64,000 nt of DNA from Sphaerulina vaccinii (GCA_022570795.1 JAKUDP010000003.1:1178001-1242000); one strand, 5' to 3'. Counted from the first letter of the stretch, positions 26,357-39,142 are shown. A program made the numbers and translations. The notes: generated by a model from the letters alone, not told the origin.

Positions 26357-26985
26357 AGTCTAACTTTATAAACTACTACTAGCTCCTAGTATAGTTCTAC
26401 TAGAATCTACTAAAGATAGGAAACTCTAGAAATTATTAGGCAAACTCTTAAGAGTACTCTAAGTCCTAGGTAAAAGATTTAAGGCTAGGCTAGTAGATAG
26501 CTCTAGAAAGGTTATAACCTCCTTCTCTACCTATTCTACTACCTCCTACTCCTCGATATTTGCTAGCTCTACTACTATTATATTATCTATATAATAATCG
26601 ATTAGATCTATCTACTACTATAACTATATCTTATATATATATAGTATAAGAAGCCTCGTACGTAGCCTCTAAAGTATATTATATCTCTTCCTAGGCGCGC
26701 TTTGCTTCTTAGATTCTAGATAAAAGCTTCTTTTTCTTAGAATAAAGATAATTAAATTTGGACTTTATAACCTAGATATTATACTACTAACTATAATAAA
26801 TATACTTATTATATTTTTCTAAGCAAATATATACTTTATATATATACTTATACTTCTTATAGAACAAATATAACTTTACTATAATAGCCTCCTAGAGGTC
26901 TAGAAAATTAGTAAGCTTATAATAATAATAGGTTAAGAACTTAGTTATTATATAAGGTATTATAAAGGAAAGAAGCTATAATAAC
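26357..26985 (-). pseudogene. Antisense cysteine-rich coiled-coil ORF of C1, RIPped
   Basis: This frame is opposite to the C1 gag-pol and lies between pol and the 3' LTR. In reading order it has a cysteine-rich segment (YIYKVYICLEKYNKY, where Y stands for RIPped C), then KKLLSRIQEAKRAQEEI, then an acidic stretch ELANIEEQEVVEQVEKE, and a tail ending GASSSLQSQT. The order and the tail match the antisense frames of C2 and C3, although the nucleotide sequence between them has diverged widely. This suggests that selection on the protein preceded RIP. Function unknown. Confidence 0.55.
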
Positions 26986-27052
26986 TAACTTTCTAGAAGA
27001 TAACAACTCTATAAACTAGCTTCGGGACAAAGCTAGGCTAGATAGAGAATAG

Positions 27053-27414
27053 TATTATAGTTTATATACTATAGGAATATCTCTATAGATTTTCTAGGTA
27101 TATATTATATATAGAAGTAATTAGTAGCGCTTAGACTAGGCCTACTACTAATTATACTAAGTACCCTAATTATACTAAGTAGGCCTTAATTAGAGTAATT
27201 AGAGTAATTAATAAAACTAGGAATTTTCTTTATATATATAGGTAATAAATATTATAGTTATAAATAGTTATTATATATAACTTACTATTCTATCTTACTA
27301 ATTAGAATACGAGAACTTTCTTTACTTGCTCTCTTATAGATATATTAATAAGCTCTAACTAGATTAAGCTTAGCCTCTACTTAGTAAAATTATTAGGTCC
27401 TCTATAATCTAATA
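27053..27414 (+). repeat. C1 3' LTR (362 bp)
   Basis: Pair of 18,405-18,766. Preceded by a purine-rich GATAGAGAATAG tract, followed by the GGTTC target duplication. Confidence 0.93.
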
Positions 27415-27419
27415 GGTTC

Positions 27420-30400
27420 CTAGGTACTTTCTAATTTATCGTACCTCTTCTACTTAATTAAGTAGTTCTAACCCTTTTATTCTAGAATCTTTTCTACTTC
27501 GAATATATCTTCTTCTAGTTAGAAATAGAATATTTTCTAATAAAGTATTTTAGTATCTATAGATTCTAATAATAATATATAGAATACTAAATAGATTTTT
27601 ATATCTTTTAGTAACTTAAGTCGGTAGTTAACTAGCTTTTATAGCTTATTAATTAAAAATAGTCTAACTTTAACTTAATCTAGTTTTTTTATTTTTTTTT
27701 TATTTTAATTTTTTTTATAAAAAAATAGACTTTATTCTTTCTTTTTAGCTAAGATACTATTTTTTATTTAATATTATATAGTCTAGCTATTATTAGTTAT
27801 AAGTCTATAATTCGTTCTTTTAATTTCTTATAGAGGTTCTTTAGATCTTTACTTATAATTATAGTATATTCTACCTATAGATAAAATAAAAGTTTTCTAA
27901 AAAAAAATAGGTTTTATCTATAGTTCGAGAAGAATAGTATAGCTTTTATTATCTCTAATTACTAATTATTTAGTATAAGCTATACTATCGGTAGTAGCGC
28001 TAACTAGCTATCTTATATATAATTAATATAGTATTATAGATATTGTTCTAGTATTTAATTTGTTCTTTTAGTTTATCTATCTATCTAGGAATAATATACT
28101 ATTAATAGCTTATATTTAATTCCGGGTATACCGACTAAGGTCTTCTAGTAGTTAGAGGTAAAGAGCTTGTCTCTATCTATAATAAATACTTTAGGAAATT
28201 TATAATATTTTATAAGCCTATCTATAACAAAGTATCTAAGCTACTCTATAGTATATATTTTGCTAGTAGCAATAAAGTATATATATTTAGTAAGCCTATC
28301 GACTATAACAAGTATTATATTATAGCTAACTCTAGTAATTCTATTCTATAATTCTAGCAAATTTATAATAAAATCTATTATAATCTTGTTCTATAGTTAA
28401 TATAGAAGAGTATAGAACTAGATATATTTATACTTTGTATATTATTCTACTTTGTTTTATTAGTAGAGTTTATAGTATTTAATATATTATAGTATATACT
28501 TATATATATATATAGAAAGCTAAAGCTTCTCTATATTAGTTCTATAGTCTTAGTAGTTCTAGAATATCTATATTAAGAATTGTTATAGTAGTATTATATA
28601 TATTTATTTTCTCGGTCTTTTAGTATCTAGTATTTTCTTTATAATATAAGAAACTATTTTTTAGTATTCTAAAAAACTTATATAATATAATTAAACTCTA
28701 TTAAGTTCGAGCTTAGGCTTCTATCTAGATTAGCTCTAAGTACTTTCTAGTATACTAGTTCTTTTCCTTCTATATAGTTACTTCGGCGGCTTAGTATATT
28801 AGCCCGACTATTATCTTTTTCTAGTATATAGTAAATTTCGAACTTATATTAACTAAGTAGTTCTAACTAGTAGGCCTATTATCGGGTTAATACTTTTATT
28901 ATAGTAAAGTAAGTTAGATTCTTATAATTAGAAAGAATTGTAAGCTTAGAGGCTCCTTCTATATATACTTGCTAGTACTATATTATAGTAACAATTATAA
29001 GCAACTCTTTATTATAAATATTATAGTTCTATTCTATAGGAGTTAGTTTCCTCGAGTAGTAAGCTACTAGGTATCTCTTTCTATTATACTTTTATATAAA
29101 GTATACTTCTATAGCTATATCTAATATATTAGTCTCTAGTTTAACTTTGTATTTTCTATTAAATAATTATAGTACTAGTACTTAGTAGTATAATATTTTA
29201 AGTACTTTAAAGGCCTTTGCTTACTCTATATTCTAGCTCTACTTTCTATTCTTCTATATAAGCTTATTTAATAGTATAGAGAGCCTTAAGTAGTTTTTAA
29301 TAAACTTCTAGTTATAATTAGCTAGTCTAAGGAATAATTATATTTCCTTAACTATTTTAGATACTAGCTAAGTTTATATTAACTCTATTTTTACTAGATT
29401 AATTTTAATTCTTTAAAGGCTTAGAATAAATTCTAGGAACTTAACTTCTTTTCTATAGAACTTATACTTTTCTAGAGTAGTATAGAATTCTATATTTATA
29501 AGTTATTAGAAAATATTCTAGACTTATTTAATATATTTCTATAGAGGCCTCTTAGTATAGATAAGAATATTATCTATATATATAATAATATATATATTAA
29601 GTAGGTCTCTAAAAATATTATTTACTATCTTCTAGTAGAAGACTAGTATATTAGTTAGTTCTATAGGTATAACTCTAAATTTATAAAGTCTATAGTATAC
29701 TTAGAATACTATTTTCTATTCCTTACTTTCTACTATATAGATAGTATAGAATATATCTTATAGATCGATTTTTATATACTAGTTAGATTCTATAAGTCTA
29801 TTCTATAGTTCTTTAATATTAGGTAATAGATATTAGTTTTTAATAGTAATTTTATTTAGTTTTTAATAATCGACTACTAGTTATAACTTTCTATTAGGTT
29901 TTAGAATAAATATAGTTAGGGCTCTAGTACTAGATTATAACTTATAGATCTATTATTTTGCAAGTATCTTCTTTAACTATTTATTTTCTTTCTAGAGCTC
30001 TTTCTTAGATTTCTTTTATAATAGTTTAAATAGGAGCTTCTTATTATATATTAGTATAATTCTATAGTTCTATTTCTAGTATTTAGGTAGAGCTTCTAGT
30101 TCCTCGACCTTTTTAAAAAGTTTCGACTACTTCTAATACTTTTTAGAAATATCTAGTTCTAAGGTAGTATTCTTTAATAGAGTATTACTTCTATTAGTAC
30201 CTATAACTTCGTAACTCTCTACTATTATCGAGGTATCTATTTAGAGTAAGTCTACTTCTATAGCTTATAGTAGCGCAAGTTCGGTCTAGTTAAACTATTT
30301 AGCTTTATCTACTAGTAAATACTACTACTATATAGGCTAAATATCGATAATATAATTATATTTCTTAAATATAAGTACTTCTTTTCTCTAGTCGATTACT

Positions 30401-30881
30401 AGATTATACTTTTTTAACTAAGGTATATCTAGAATAATATTATAACTAGCTATATTAGTAATATCTAGGATAATTATCTTATAGTACTATTAGATAGTAA
30501 GTAGTAGTAGTATTATCTCTTACTCTATACTAGGTAAGAATAATCTATCTACTATAATTAATTTATACTCTTCTTTCTTATACTAGATTATAAGTTTATA
30601 ATATTTTATAAATAACTCGGAGGTAAAGTTTCTACTTGCTCTAGAGTCTATTATAGCTAGTAGCTTATAACTATTAATAATAATTTTTATATAAAAAACT
30701 AGTATTAATACTTAAGTATTTATATTATAGAACTCTCTAGGAATATTTATTTTCTAGAAGTTAATTCTTCTCCTAATAGAGTAATAGTAGCTTCTTTAGC
30801 AAGCTACTTATAGATCTATTATTCTATTTCTCTAATTATCTAATATAGATTCTTTTCTACCTATATTTTATTATAGGTAGT
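27420..30881 (-). pseudogene. C2 pol remnant (RIPped), interrupted by B2
   Basis: Reverse complement of C1 pol. It runs from integrase C-terminus (27,430 upward), through integrase core (about 27,900-28,700), RNase H, RT (about 29,400-29,950) and protease (about 30,640) to the gag-protease linker, where B2 cuts in at 30,882. It lacks the E1 insertion, so it shows the original integrase sequence at 28,150-28,200. Confidence 0.85.
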
Positions 30882-31045
30882 TATTATAGGCTAGGCCTAT
30901 AAGTTAGCTTTGCTAAGAATAACTAATTCTAAAATATCTTTTTATTTTTTAGAAAGTTAGAAGTTAGACTTTCTTTTCTTTTTTAATATTAGATTTTTAA
31001 TCTAAGGTATTAGGTACTATAGACTACTATATTTAATCTATTATA
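30882..31045 (+). repeat. B2 5' LTR (164 bp)
   Basis: Starts TATTATAGGCTAGGCC, ends CTATTATA. Same family as the B1 LTRs. Confidence 0.92.
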
Positions 31046-31080
31046 TTATCTAATATTCCTTTTCTAATAGAATCGATATT

Positions 31081-31604
31081 ATAGACTCTTCTCGAGTTAC
31101 TACTATAAATAGGACTTTTTAGAAGTTATTATAAACTCTTCTCGAATTACTACTACAAATAGGACTTCTTAGAAGTTATTATAAACTCTTCTCGAGTTAC
31201 TACTATAAATAGGACTTTTTAGAAGTTATTATAGACTCTTCTCGAGTTACTACTATAAATAGGACTTTTTAGAAGTTATTATAGACTCTTCTTAAGTTAC
31301 TACTATAAATAGAACTTCTCGAAGTTATTATAAACTCTTTTTAAGTTACTACTATAAATAGAACTTCTTAGAAGTTATTATAAACTCTTCTCGAGTTACT
31401 ACTATAAACGGGACTTTTTAGAAGTTATTATAAACTCTTCTTATATTACTACTATAAATAGGACTTCTTAGAAGTTATTACAAACTCTTCTCGAGTTACT
31501 ACTATAAATAGAACTTTTTAGAAGTTATTATAGACTCTTTTCGAGTTACTACTATAAATAGGACTTTTTAGAAGTTATTATAGACTCTTCTTTAAGTTAT
31601 TATT
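31081..31604 (+). repeat. 50-bp minisatellite in B2 leader, about 10.5 copies
   Basis: The landmark ACTCTT recurs every 50 bases from 31,084 to 31,584. Units differ mostly by C/T or G/A changes. Located between the 5' LTR and gag. Confidence 0.95.
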
Positions 31605-31619
31605 AGAATAGAATAGAAG

Positions 31620-32960
31620 GAGATTAAATATACTATTAGTAATATATATATATATAACTAATATAAGAGTTCTATATCGAACTTATAGCTTAGAACGAAT
31701 AAATTAATAGAATAGTACAAGCCCTAGAACTAGAGTAGGCTATATAGTTAGATATAGAATAGAAGCTTGCCTAGGTATAGCCTATACTAATAATAATAGT
31801 AATAATAATATATAGTTTTTATATAATATAGAAAAAGATACTAGTATCTATACCGACTTCTATAGATATAGAGTTAATAGTATAATAATAACCGAAAGAA
31901 AGAGTTTCTATACTTAGAATATTTAGTAGAAAAAAAGTAGATTAGAAAAATTAGTTTTTAGTAGTAAAAATAAAACTCTAGATTAATAGAGAAGTAGTTA
32001 GTAACAACTTTTAGAGGTTTCTTTACTTTATAAGTTATATCGAAGGAGACGCTATAAAGATAGTAAAAACAACTATTTATAAAGTAATCGAAATAGATAT
32101 TAGAAGTATAGAAGCCTTTCTTTTCTATTTTAATAGTATCTATAGAAATACAAACTAGTAATATTGCGCTCTCTAGTCTCTAAGTACTATATATTAAAAG
32201 AATAAAGAAACAATTGCAAACTACCTTCTATACTTTAAAATAGTACTTGCAAATATAGGCCTTACTAGTAAGGTAGTTAATAATAGGAAAAATAGAGTCT
32301 AGATAGTATTCCTCGAGAACTTTTTTAATAATAAGATAAAGAAAGCTCTTATTCTATATATATTAAACTCTCCTAATAGGTATATTACCTTTGCTAAGAA
32401 TCTCCTAATAATAGGTAGTATTCTATCGAACCTCTAGTATTCGATAATATATTAAGCCTCTCTAGAGTTAAGCTCTTCTACTAAGAAAATAGATAATAGA
32501 GATATAATAGATTAGGTATATATAAACTACTTCGAGTCTTTAGATAAGAAGTATATAAAGTAGGTAGAACTTTCTATAATTTTAAAAAAAAGAGATAAGA
32601 ACTTTTACTTTTATTATAGAAAAAAAAATATATAATCTAATAATACTTCCTCTTACTTATATAAAATCTAAATACTATATAAGCTATATATATTTAGAAT
32701 ATAATAAAGGAGAATAGAGACGTCTCGAGTAGAGTAATAGAAGTAGAGTCTATAAAAGAGAATTCGGAGGAAAAGTAGCTTCTACTAGAAGTTGTTAGTA
32801 GAGGTAGAGTCTAATAAAAGTAGAATAGAATCGGTTTTAACTAAAAATAGAGATACCTCTCTTCTATTCTACTATAATTATTAATAACTATATAACTATA
32901 TTCTCTCTCCTCGACTAAGGTAGCTAGTTATACTATTTAATAAATAAATAACTAGCTAAG
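31620..32960 (+). pseudogene. B2 gag remnant (RIPped)
   Basis: Occupies the gag position, from the end of the minisatellite to the start of the protease/RT region. The reading is rich in Lys, Glu and Ile. A serine/arginine-rich stretch is present near 32,720-32,830. No intact zinc knuckle was recognised. The start codon would be near 31,620. Non-functional. Confidence 0.6.
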
Positions 32961-32999
32961 AAGCTCTATCTACCTATTATTAATATATTCTATTAGCAA

Positions 33000-35900
33000 G
33001 TTACTAGCGCGCAAAGATTCTCTAAAAATAAAAAAATCTCCTAGATTATAAAGTTCTTTTTTAATATTAGTAGGTATAAAGTAGATATCTTTACCTATAC
33101 TATACCGAACCTAGTAGAAGATTTAATTCTTAGATAGCTATTCTTTTTTTATAAAAATATATAAGTAAATAATATAATAAACTACTTTAAATTTATAAAT
33201 AGAATAAGCCTCCTATATAAAAAGAAGCCTATAAAAGGATTCTATACTAATACTACCTAGATTACTATAATCTCTACTACTATATTTAGAATATAGGCCT
33301 CTCTTTCGAATAAGAAAAATATATAGAAATTTTAGAATAGTATCTAACTATTTGTAGCTTCCTTTCTAGATATTAAAAAAGCTTTAAAAGTACAAACTTC
33401 TTTTATAGAAAAGGACGTCTTTAAGTAATTGCCTCTATACTATCGAGAATATATAAAGGCTTTTCTTCTAATTTCTAAGAATAAAAGTACTTTAGCTTTT
33501 TAGAGACCTAGATTTAACTATAAAATACTTCTAGAAAAAAATAAAAATAGTAAGAAAAAACAACTTCTATAGAGACCTTTTTATAATATAATTTAGAATA
33601 AGCTACTTATATTATAAAAAACTTTTATATTTTTACTAGATAGAAATTTTATTTATATAAGGAAATCTTCTACTATAGCTTCTATTCTTTTTATTAAAAA
33701 ATCTAGAAAAAGTCTATATTTTTATATTGACTATTAAGGTTTTAATACTATTACTATTAAAAATTGATATCTACTATTTTTTATAAAAGAAACTCTCGCC
33801 TCTCTAAGTAAGGCTAAGTAGCTTATAAAGCTCGATATCTCGACTATATTCTACTATATTAGAATCGTAGAGGGAAATAAATAGAAGACTACTTTCTAAA
33901 TATACTATAGATTATTCGAATAGAAAGTTTGCCTCTTTAGGCTAACTAGTATACCTACTATCTTCTAGAAGTTTTTAAACTAGATCTTAAAGAAATTTCT
34001 TAATAACTTTTATATAGTATATATTAATAATATTTTTATCTTCTTAAGTAGATTCTTCTAAAACTACTAAAAGAAGGTAAAAAGTATTATTAATAGGCTT
34101 ACTAAGAATAGCCTAATACTAGATATTAGTAAATATAAGTTCGAGATAAAATTAATAAAGTACTTAAAGTATATTATCGAAATTAGTATTAGAGTTAGAA
34201 TAGATTCTAAGAAGGTAGCTACTATTATAAACTAGAAGAAGCTAATAACTATCTAAAGAGTTTGTTTATTTCTTAGCTTTACTAATTACTATCGAATCTT
34301 TATATAGAACTATACTAACTTTACTAAACTTCTTTTCGACTTTATAAAAAAAAAAGTCGGGTTCTAATAGAGGAATAAATAGATAAATAGGTAACTACTT
34401 TTAAATATTTAAAAGATACTTTTATAAATAGGCTAGTATTATCCTTATACGACCTAGACCGAATAATATAAGTAGAGCCTAATTTTTCTAGATAGGCTAT
34501 TAGAGGCGCCCTCTATTAGTATAACTCTATTATATAGTAATAGCGCCCTATTACCTTCTTTTCCTAATAATATACTCTAGTAGAAGCGAACTATAAAATC
34601 TATAATAAAGAACTCCTCGCTATAGTTAAATATATTAAAGAATAGAACTTAGAGTTATAAGAACTATCTAATACCTTCGAAGTTTTAACTAACTATAAGA
34701 ACCTAGAACCTTTCTTTATAAAGAAGTATCTAAGTAAATAATAGGTCCGATAGTCTAACTTTTTAGCTTTATTCTAGATAAGACTAGTTTACTAACCTAG
34801 AAAAGATACTATAGTCCCGGACGCTCTATCTCGTAAAATATCTCTAGAAATTTAACTAATAATAGGCTTATAAATAGATATACTATATTACTTTCCTCTA
34901 AGATATAAGTACTACCTATAACTACTAAAGAATAGACTAGTCTATTTACCGACGATAATAAACTATAAAACCTATAGAGCTAGGCCTTTGATACTAAATA
35001 TAGATAGGCCTATTAATAAGTATAAGTAGTAGTAGAAGAAAGTAGATATTTCTTCTCTATAGAACTAAACTTCTACCTTTCTATTAGAGATTATAAGATT
35101 TAGAACAGACTACTATACTTTCGAGACTATATCTAGTTACTCTTTTACAAACTACTTACTATCTAGGTTATCTAGAAACTTTATAACTCTCTTCTTAGTA
35201 GCTATACTAGCCGAGACGCTACTATTAACTATCTTTTCTAGTAGTTCTTTTAGATAGAAATAAATATATAAGTTCGATATTTTATATATAACTATACTAT
35301 CTATAGTCGGTCTATAATATAGAGGAATAGAAAGAAAGGCTTTCTAAAGCCTTTTCTAATTCCTAATTGTATATAGACCGATATCTCTATAGACTTTATT
35401 ATAGATCTTCTACTAAACGAGAATAATAGATTAACTACTATCTTTATTATTATAGATTGTCTTAGTAAAAGTAATATATTTCTCTATATACTACCTAGCT
35501 AGTTTGATATAGATAGACTATCTCGCCTTATTATCGACTAGTATATACCTATTTACTAGCTCTTTTTAAGTATTATCTCTTATAGAGGAGTATAATTTAT
35601 TAATAGACTTTAGTAATAACTTTATAAACTTCTATATATTATTTAAAGGCTTTCGATAGCCTACTATTCTAAAATAGATAGTTCTATAGAAAGACGCAAT
35701 TAGAAGATAGAGACGTACCTCTAGGCTTTTATAGTATATAACTAAGTAGATTAGAGCAAGTAGCTATTCCTAGTATCTATTACTCTAGATAGTAGGATAC
35801 TTATAATAATAGATATTTCTCCCTTCTTCTTATTCTATAAATACTATCTCCGAGATATAGAGATAGTAGAACTTAATAAAAATATAAACTTTTATAACTT

Positions 35901-36599
35901 TTAGAAAAAAAGCAAAGCTATTATTTAGAAGCTATAGTAAGTATATAACTTTACTTATTCGGCAATAGCTATAATATAATAATAATAAGAGTTTTATACT
36001 AATTAATCTCGAGCAGCCTCTATTACTTACTATATTAGAAATAAAGTCTAGCTAAACCTAAAAAATATTACTACTAATCGACTAATAAAGAAACTCGACT
36101 AGATTTATATAAAATATATAGTTACTTAAATATTCCCTAGTTTGCCTTATTTTATTAAATTAGATATACTATATAGAGTATTTAAGAAGTTTTATACTAT
36201 TCTACTATACTCTACTTCTACTAACCTACTCGAGTCGTAAGAAGTAGATAATATATAGCCTATAGTAATTATAAACAAAGAGGAAATTAATAAGTATAGT
36301 ATTAAAGCTATTCTCTATTACTAAATAAAATAAGTTAGTAGGGGTTTTTAGAGGAAAGTATATATTAAATAGGTAGAGTATACTACCTCTATATAGAGCC
36401 TTTTATATAACTTTAAGAATATAGTTATATTTAAATATTTTAAGAAACTATATAGGAATATAGAGAAGAATAATAGTTCTCTTCTATAAACTACTATAAA
36501 TTTATACTAAGATAGTATAGTATAAATAGTATTTACTAGACCTACGAAGACTCTAGTAATATAGATACGACGGACGCTATTCTATAAGAAGAGGGATAA
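33000..36599 (+). pseudogene. B2 pol remnant: protease, RT, RNase H, integrase (RIPped)
   Basis: RT starts near 33,700 (DYRGFNTITIKN, then LTKLDISTAF and EWKTTF before RIP). The catalytic box at 34,020-34,031 reads Tyr-Ile-Asn-Asn, both aspartates lost by G-to-A change. RNase H shows the EANYKIYNKELLAI and NYKNLEPF motifs at about 34,580-34,720, followed by PDALSRK near 34,820. Integrase core starts near 35,380 (ISIDFIIDLL) and runs to about 35,650. A chromodomain-like C-terminus may lie before the purine-rich GAGGGATAAT next to the 3' LTR. Confidence 0.88.
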
Positions 36600-36764
36600 T
36601 ATTATAGGCTAGGCCTATAAGTTAGCTTTGCTAAGAATAACTAATTCTAAAATATCTTTTTATTTTTTTAGAAAGTTAGAAGTTAGACTCTTTTTCCTTC
36701 TTTAATATTAGATCTTTAATCTAAAGTATTAGGTACTATAGACTACTATATTTAATTTATTATA
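36600..36764 (+). repeat. B2 3' LTR (165 bp)
   Basis: Pair of 30,882-31,045 with one extra T in a T run. Confidence 0.92.
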
Positions 36765-38581
36765 GATAGTTTTAGATTAATATTACTAAGTAAGAGTATA
36801 TTTTCTTTTAAGTTTTTTAATAGCTTTATATATCTAGTTTATAATAATTTCTCTATTTAGAGTAATATACTTAAATAGAGTATATATATTTCTAATTAGA
36901 ACTCTTTTTTATATAAAAGTATTAAACCTATAGTTAACTTTAATATATTAGTAATTCTAGAATATATATCTTATTCTATTAAGTATAGTATCTAGCTTAG
37001 ATAGATAGAAGTATCTCCTTCTTTTAACTTTTAGAAAGATATATTTATAATTTTATACTAGATTTAGAATAATTTATTTAATTTAACTTAGTATATTTAT
37101 AGTAAAAGTTATAATTTTAATATCTATATCTAATTTTTTAGAACTTTTATTTTTATTATTTATATTATTTTTATTATATTTAGAGAGTTACTTCTTTTTA
37201 GAACTTCCTTCTATAAACTAGTTTTATTCTTTCTTTTTAGATTTAATTTTAGAAAAGTAATTTTTTTTATTATAATAAAACTTATTAATATCTTCTTTAT
37301 TAGCGAGCCTTAGCTTAGAATAGAGTTCTTATAGTTTATCTAGAATAGGTAGTAGTTTGCTTCTATTCCTATACTATTAGATTAGCTATAAACTTATATT
37401 TTTATCTAGAAAGCTAGGCTAAAAGTTTGTATTTCTCTTAGAAGATATATATATCTAGTATAAGTTATTATAATAGAATTGCTAGTAAAAGCTTCTATAT
37501 TCGACTTGTCTCTCTTAGTATAGGTCGAGGTTTACTTATTATTCTATTATATTAAAAAATTAGACTTTTTTATAAAAAGTTATAGATTTATTATAACTTT
37601 TTTATCTATTTCTCTTCTATTATATTATATTAAAAGGCTATTACTATACTATATTTTTTAAATAGTAGTTTCTTTTTATATAGCTTTTTTTACTATATTT
37701 ATAATAGATTAGTTCTTTTTACTTTTTATAGAGCTTCTTTTTACTTCTAGCTCTAAACTTTTTATTTTTTTTAATATTATTAAGCTCTATTAGTTGCAGA
37801 CTATAGTATAGCTACAACCTTAGTTACTATTATTCTTAGTACTTGTCTCTAGCTAAGAAGTAGCTAGTTCTTTCTTATTATTTAGTAGTATATCTAGCTA
37901 TTCTAGCTACTTTAGAGTTATACTATTTTTTAAAAGCTTATTTATAGAGGCTATTATTAATTTTAATAGTTTCCTTAATTAACTAGGTAAGATTCTTAAT
38001 AATAACTACTTACTTAGTATAGGCTAGTTTGTTTTTAACTTAATTTTTAAAACCTCTATAGTATATTACTTAGAAGGCTTTATTATTCTAACTAATAATA
38101 TATATATACTTCTAGAACTTAGCTATATACTCGAATTTAGAAGTAGTCTATTTAAGATACTATATAATATAGATAGTAGTACTAACTTTATTAGAAATTC
38201 TAAATAGAGTAGTTATCTAGCTTCTAAACTAATTATACTTAGTAAAAATTCTATTCTTATTTTTATTATTATAGAGGTAGAATTCTAGATATAGCTTAAG
38301 CTAGTATTTAGTATATCTATAAAGAAAAGTAGAGGTAAATAGTATTTTATTTTTATTTTTAACTTTATTAAACCTAAAGTATAAAGCTAGTTAATTAAAC
38401 TAGGTAGATAGTTTATTATAGTTTCTATAATAGAGGTCTAGCTTAGCAACTTTAAAATTCTTAAAGTTAAGTTATCTAGTATTTGCCTAGATTTATAAAA
38501 ATTAAATAGTTTCTACTTTACTAGAAGTAGAAGTTCCTTTAGAGCTTTCTATAATAGATATATTATAAGAGTATATAAAGC
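36765..38581 (-). pseudogene. C2 gag remnant (RIPped)
   Basis: Reverse complement of C1 18,767-20,580, including the zinc-knuckle region (about 37,670-37,715). It lies between B2 and the C2 5' LTR. Confidence 0.8.
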
Positions 38582-38916
38582 TATTAGGTTATAGAGGACC
38601 TAATAATCTTACTAAGTAGAGGCTAAGCTTAATCTAGTTAGAGCTTATTAATATATTTATAAAAAAGTAAGTAAAAAAGTTTTTATATTCTAATTAGTAA
38701 AATAGAATAGTAAGTTATATATAATAACTATTTATAACTATAATACTTATTACCTATATATATAAAAGAGATTCTTTTTTTAATTTTAGTACTTTTTTTA
38801 ATCTTTTAAAAGTAGAGAGAGTAGAGAGATCTAAGTTACTTTTTTTAATTTTTTAAAAAATAAAAAATTAGAAAAAATAGTCTTTCTACTTTTATCTATT
38901 AGTAGGAACTATAATA
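38582..38916 (-). repeat. C2 5' LTR (335 bp)
   Basis: Pair of 17,339-17,721 but with two internal deletions in the U3 part. The right edge abuts the TACTA target duplication. Confidence 0.9.
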
Positions 38917-39142
38917 TACTACTACTTAATTAATAATATTATATAATATAAAAATAGATAAATTATATATTCTAAAATAGTCTAGTAAGTAAAAATAGAT
39001 AAATAGTAATATTTAAAAGTAAGAATAATTACTACTACTATTTACTAGTTATAAAGTAAAGCTAGATAGCTATAGATTTAGTTAAAAGTAATAGATATTA
39101 TATATAATAATATAACTATTTTCTTTACTTACTTTTACTAAG
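38917..39142. other. RIPped host sequence up to island 1
   Basis: Short AT-rich remainder of the host locus after C2. The first TG-containing normal sequence appears at about 39,143, a sharp boundary to GC-balanced DNA. No gene seen. Confidence 0.6.

Larger units (their letters stand above)
18405..27414 (+). mobile_element. Ty3/Gypsy-type LTR retrotransposon C1, nested in C2 and interrupted by E1
   Basis: Two 362-bp LTRs (18,405-18,766; 27,053-27,414) are flanked by the perfect target duplication GGTTC (18,400-18,404; 27,415-27,419). C3 at about 54,466-54,490 shows the unbroken target, AGACTTTAGTTTCTAGG. Gag zinc knuckle, protease, RT, RNase H and integrase are read in order on the plus strand. 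E1 splits the integrase. Confidence 0.95.
30882..36764 (+). mobile_element. Ty3/Gypsy-type LTR retrotransposon B2, nested in C2
   Basis: A 5,883-bp element with LTRs at 30,882-31,045 (164 bp) and 36,600-36,764 (165 bp). C1 at about 20,560-20,640 (reverse complement) gives the unbroken target. The flanks GGTAGT (30,876-30,881) and GATAGT (36,765-36,770) then fit a target duplication with one G/A change. Contains a long leader minisatellite, gag and a well-readable pol. Confidence 0.93.
17339..38916 (-). mobile_element. Ty3/Gypsy-type LTR retrotransposon C2, RIPped, interrupted by C1 and B2
   Basis: Direct-repeat LTRs lie at 17,339-17,721 and 38,582-38,916, flanked by the perfect 5-bp duplication TACTA (17,334-17,338; 38,917-38,921). 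Removing C1 (18,405-27,414) and B2 (30,882-36,764) leaves about 6.7 kb, matching C1 without E1. Gag-pol reads on the minus strand and is homologous to C1 throughout. The element also carries an antisense reading frame next to its 3' LTR. Confidence 0.93.
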
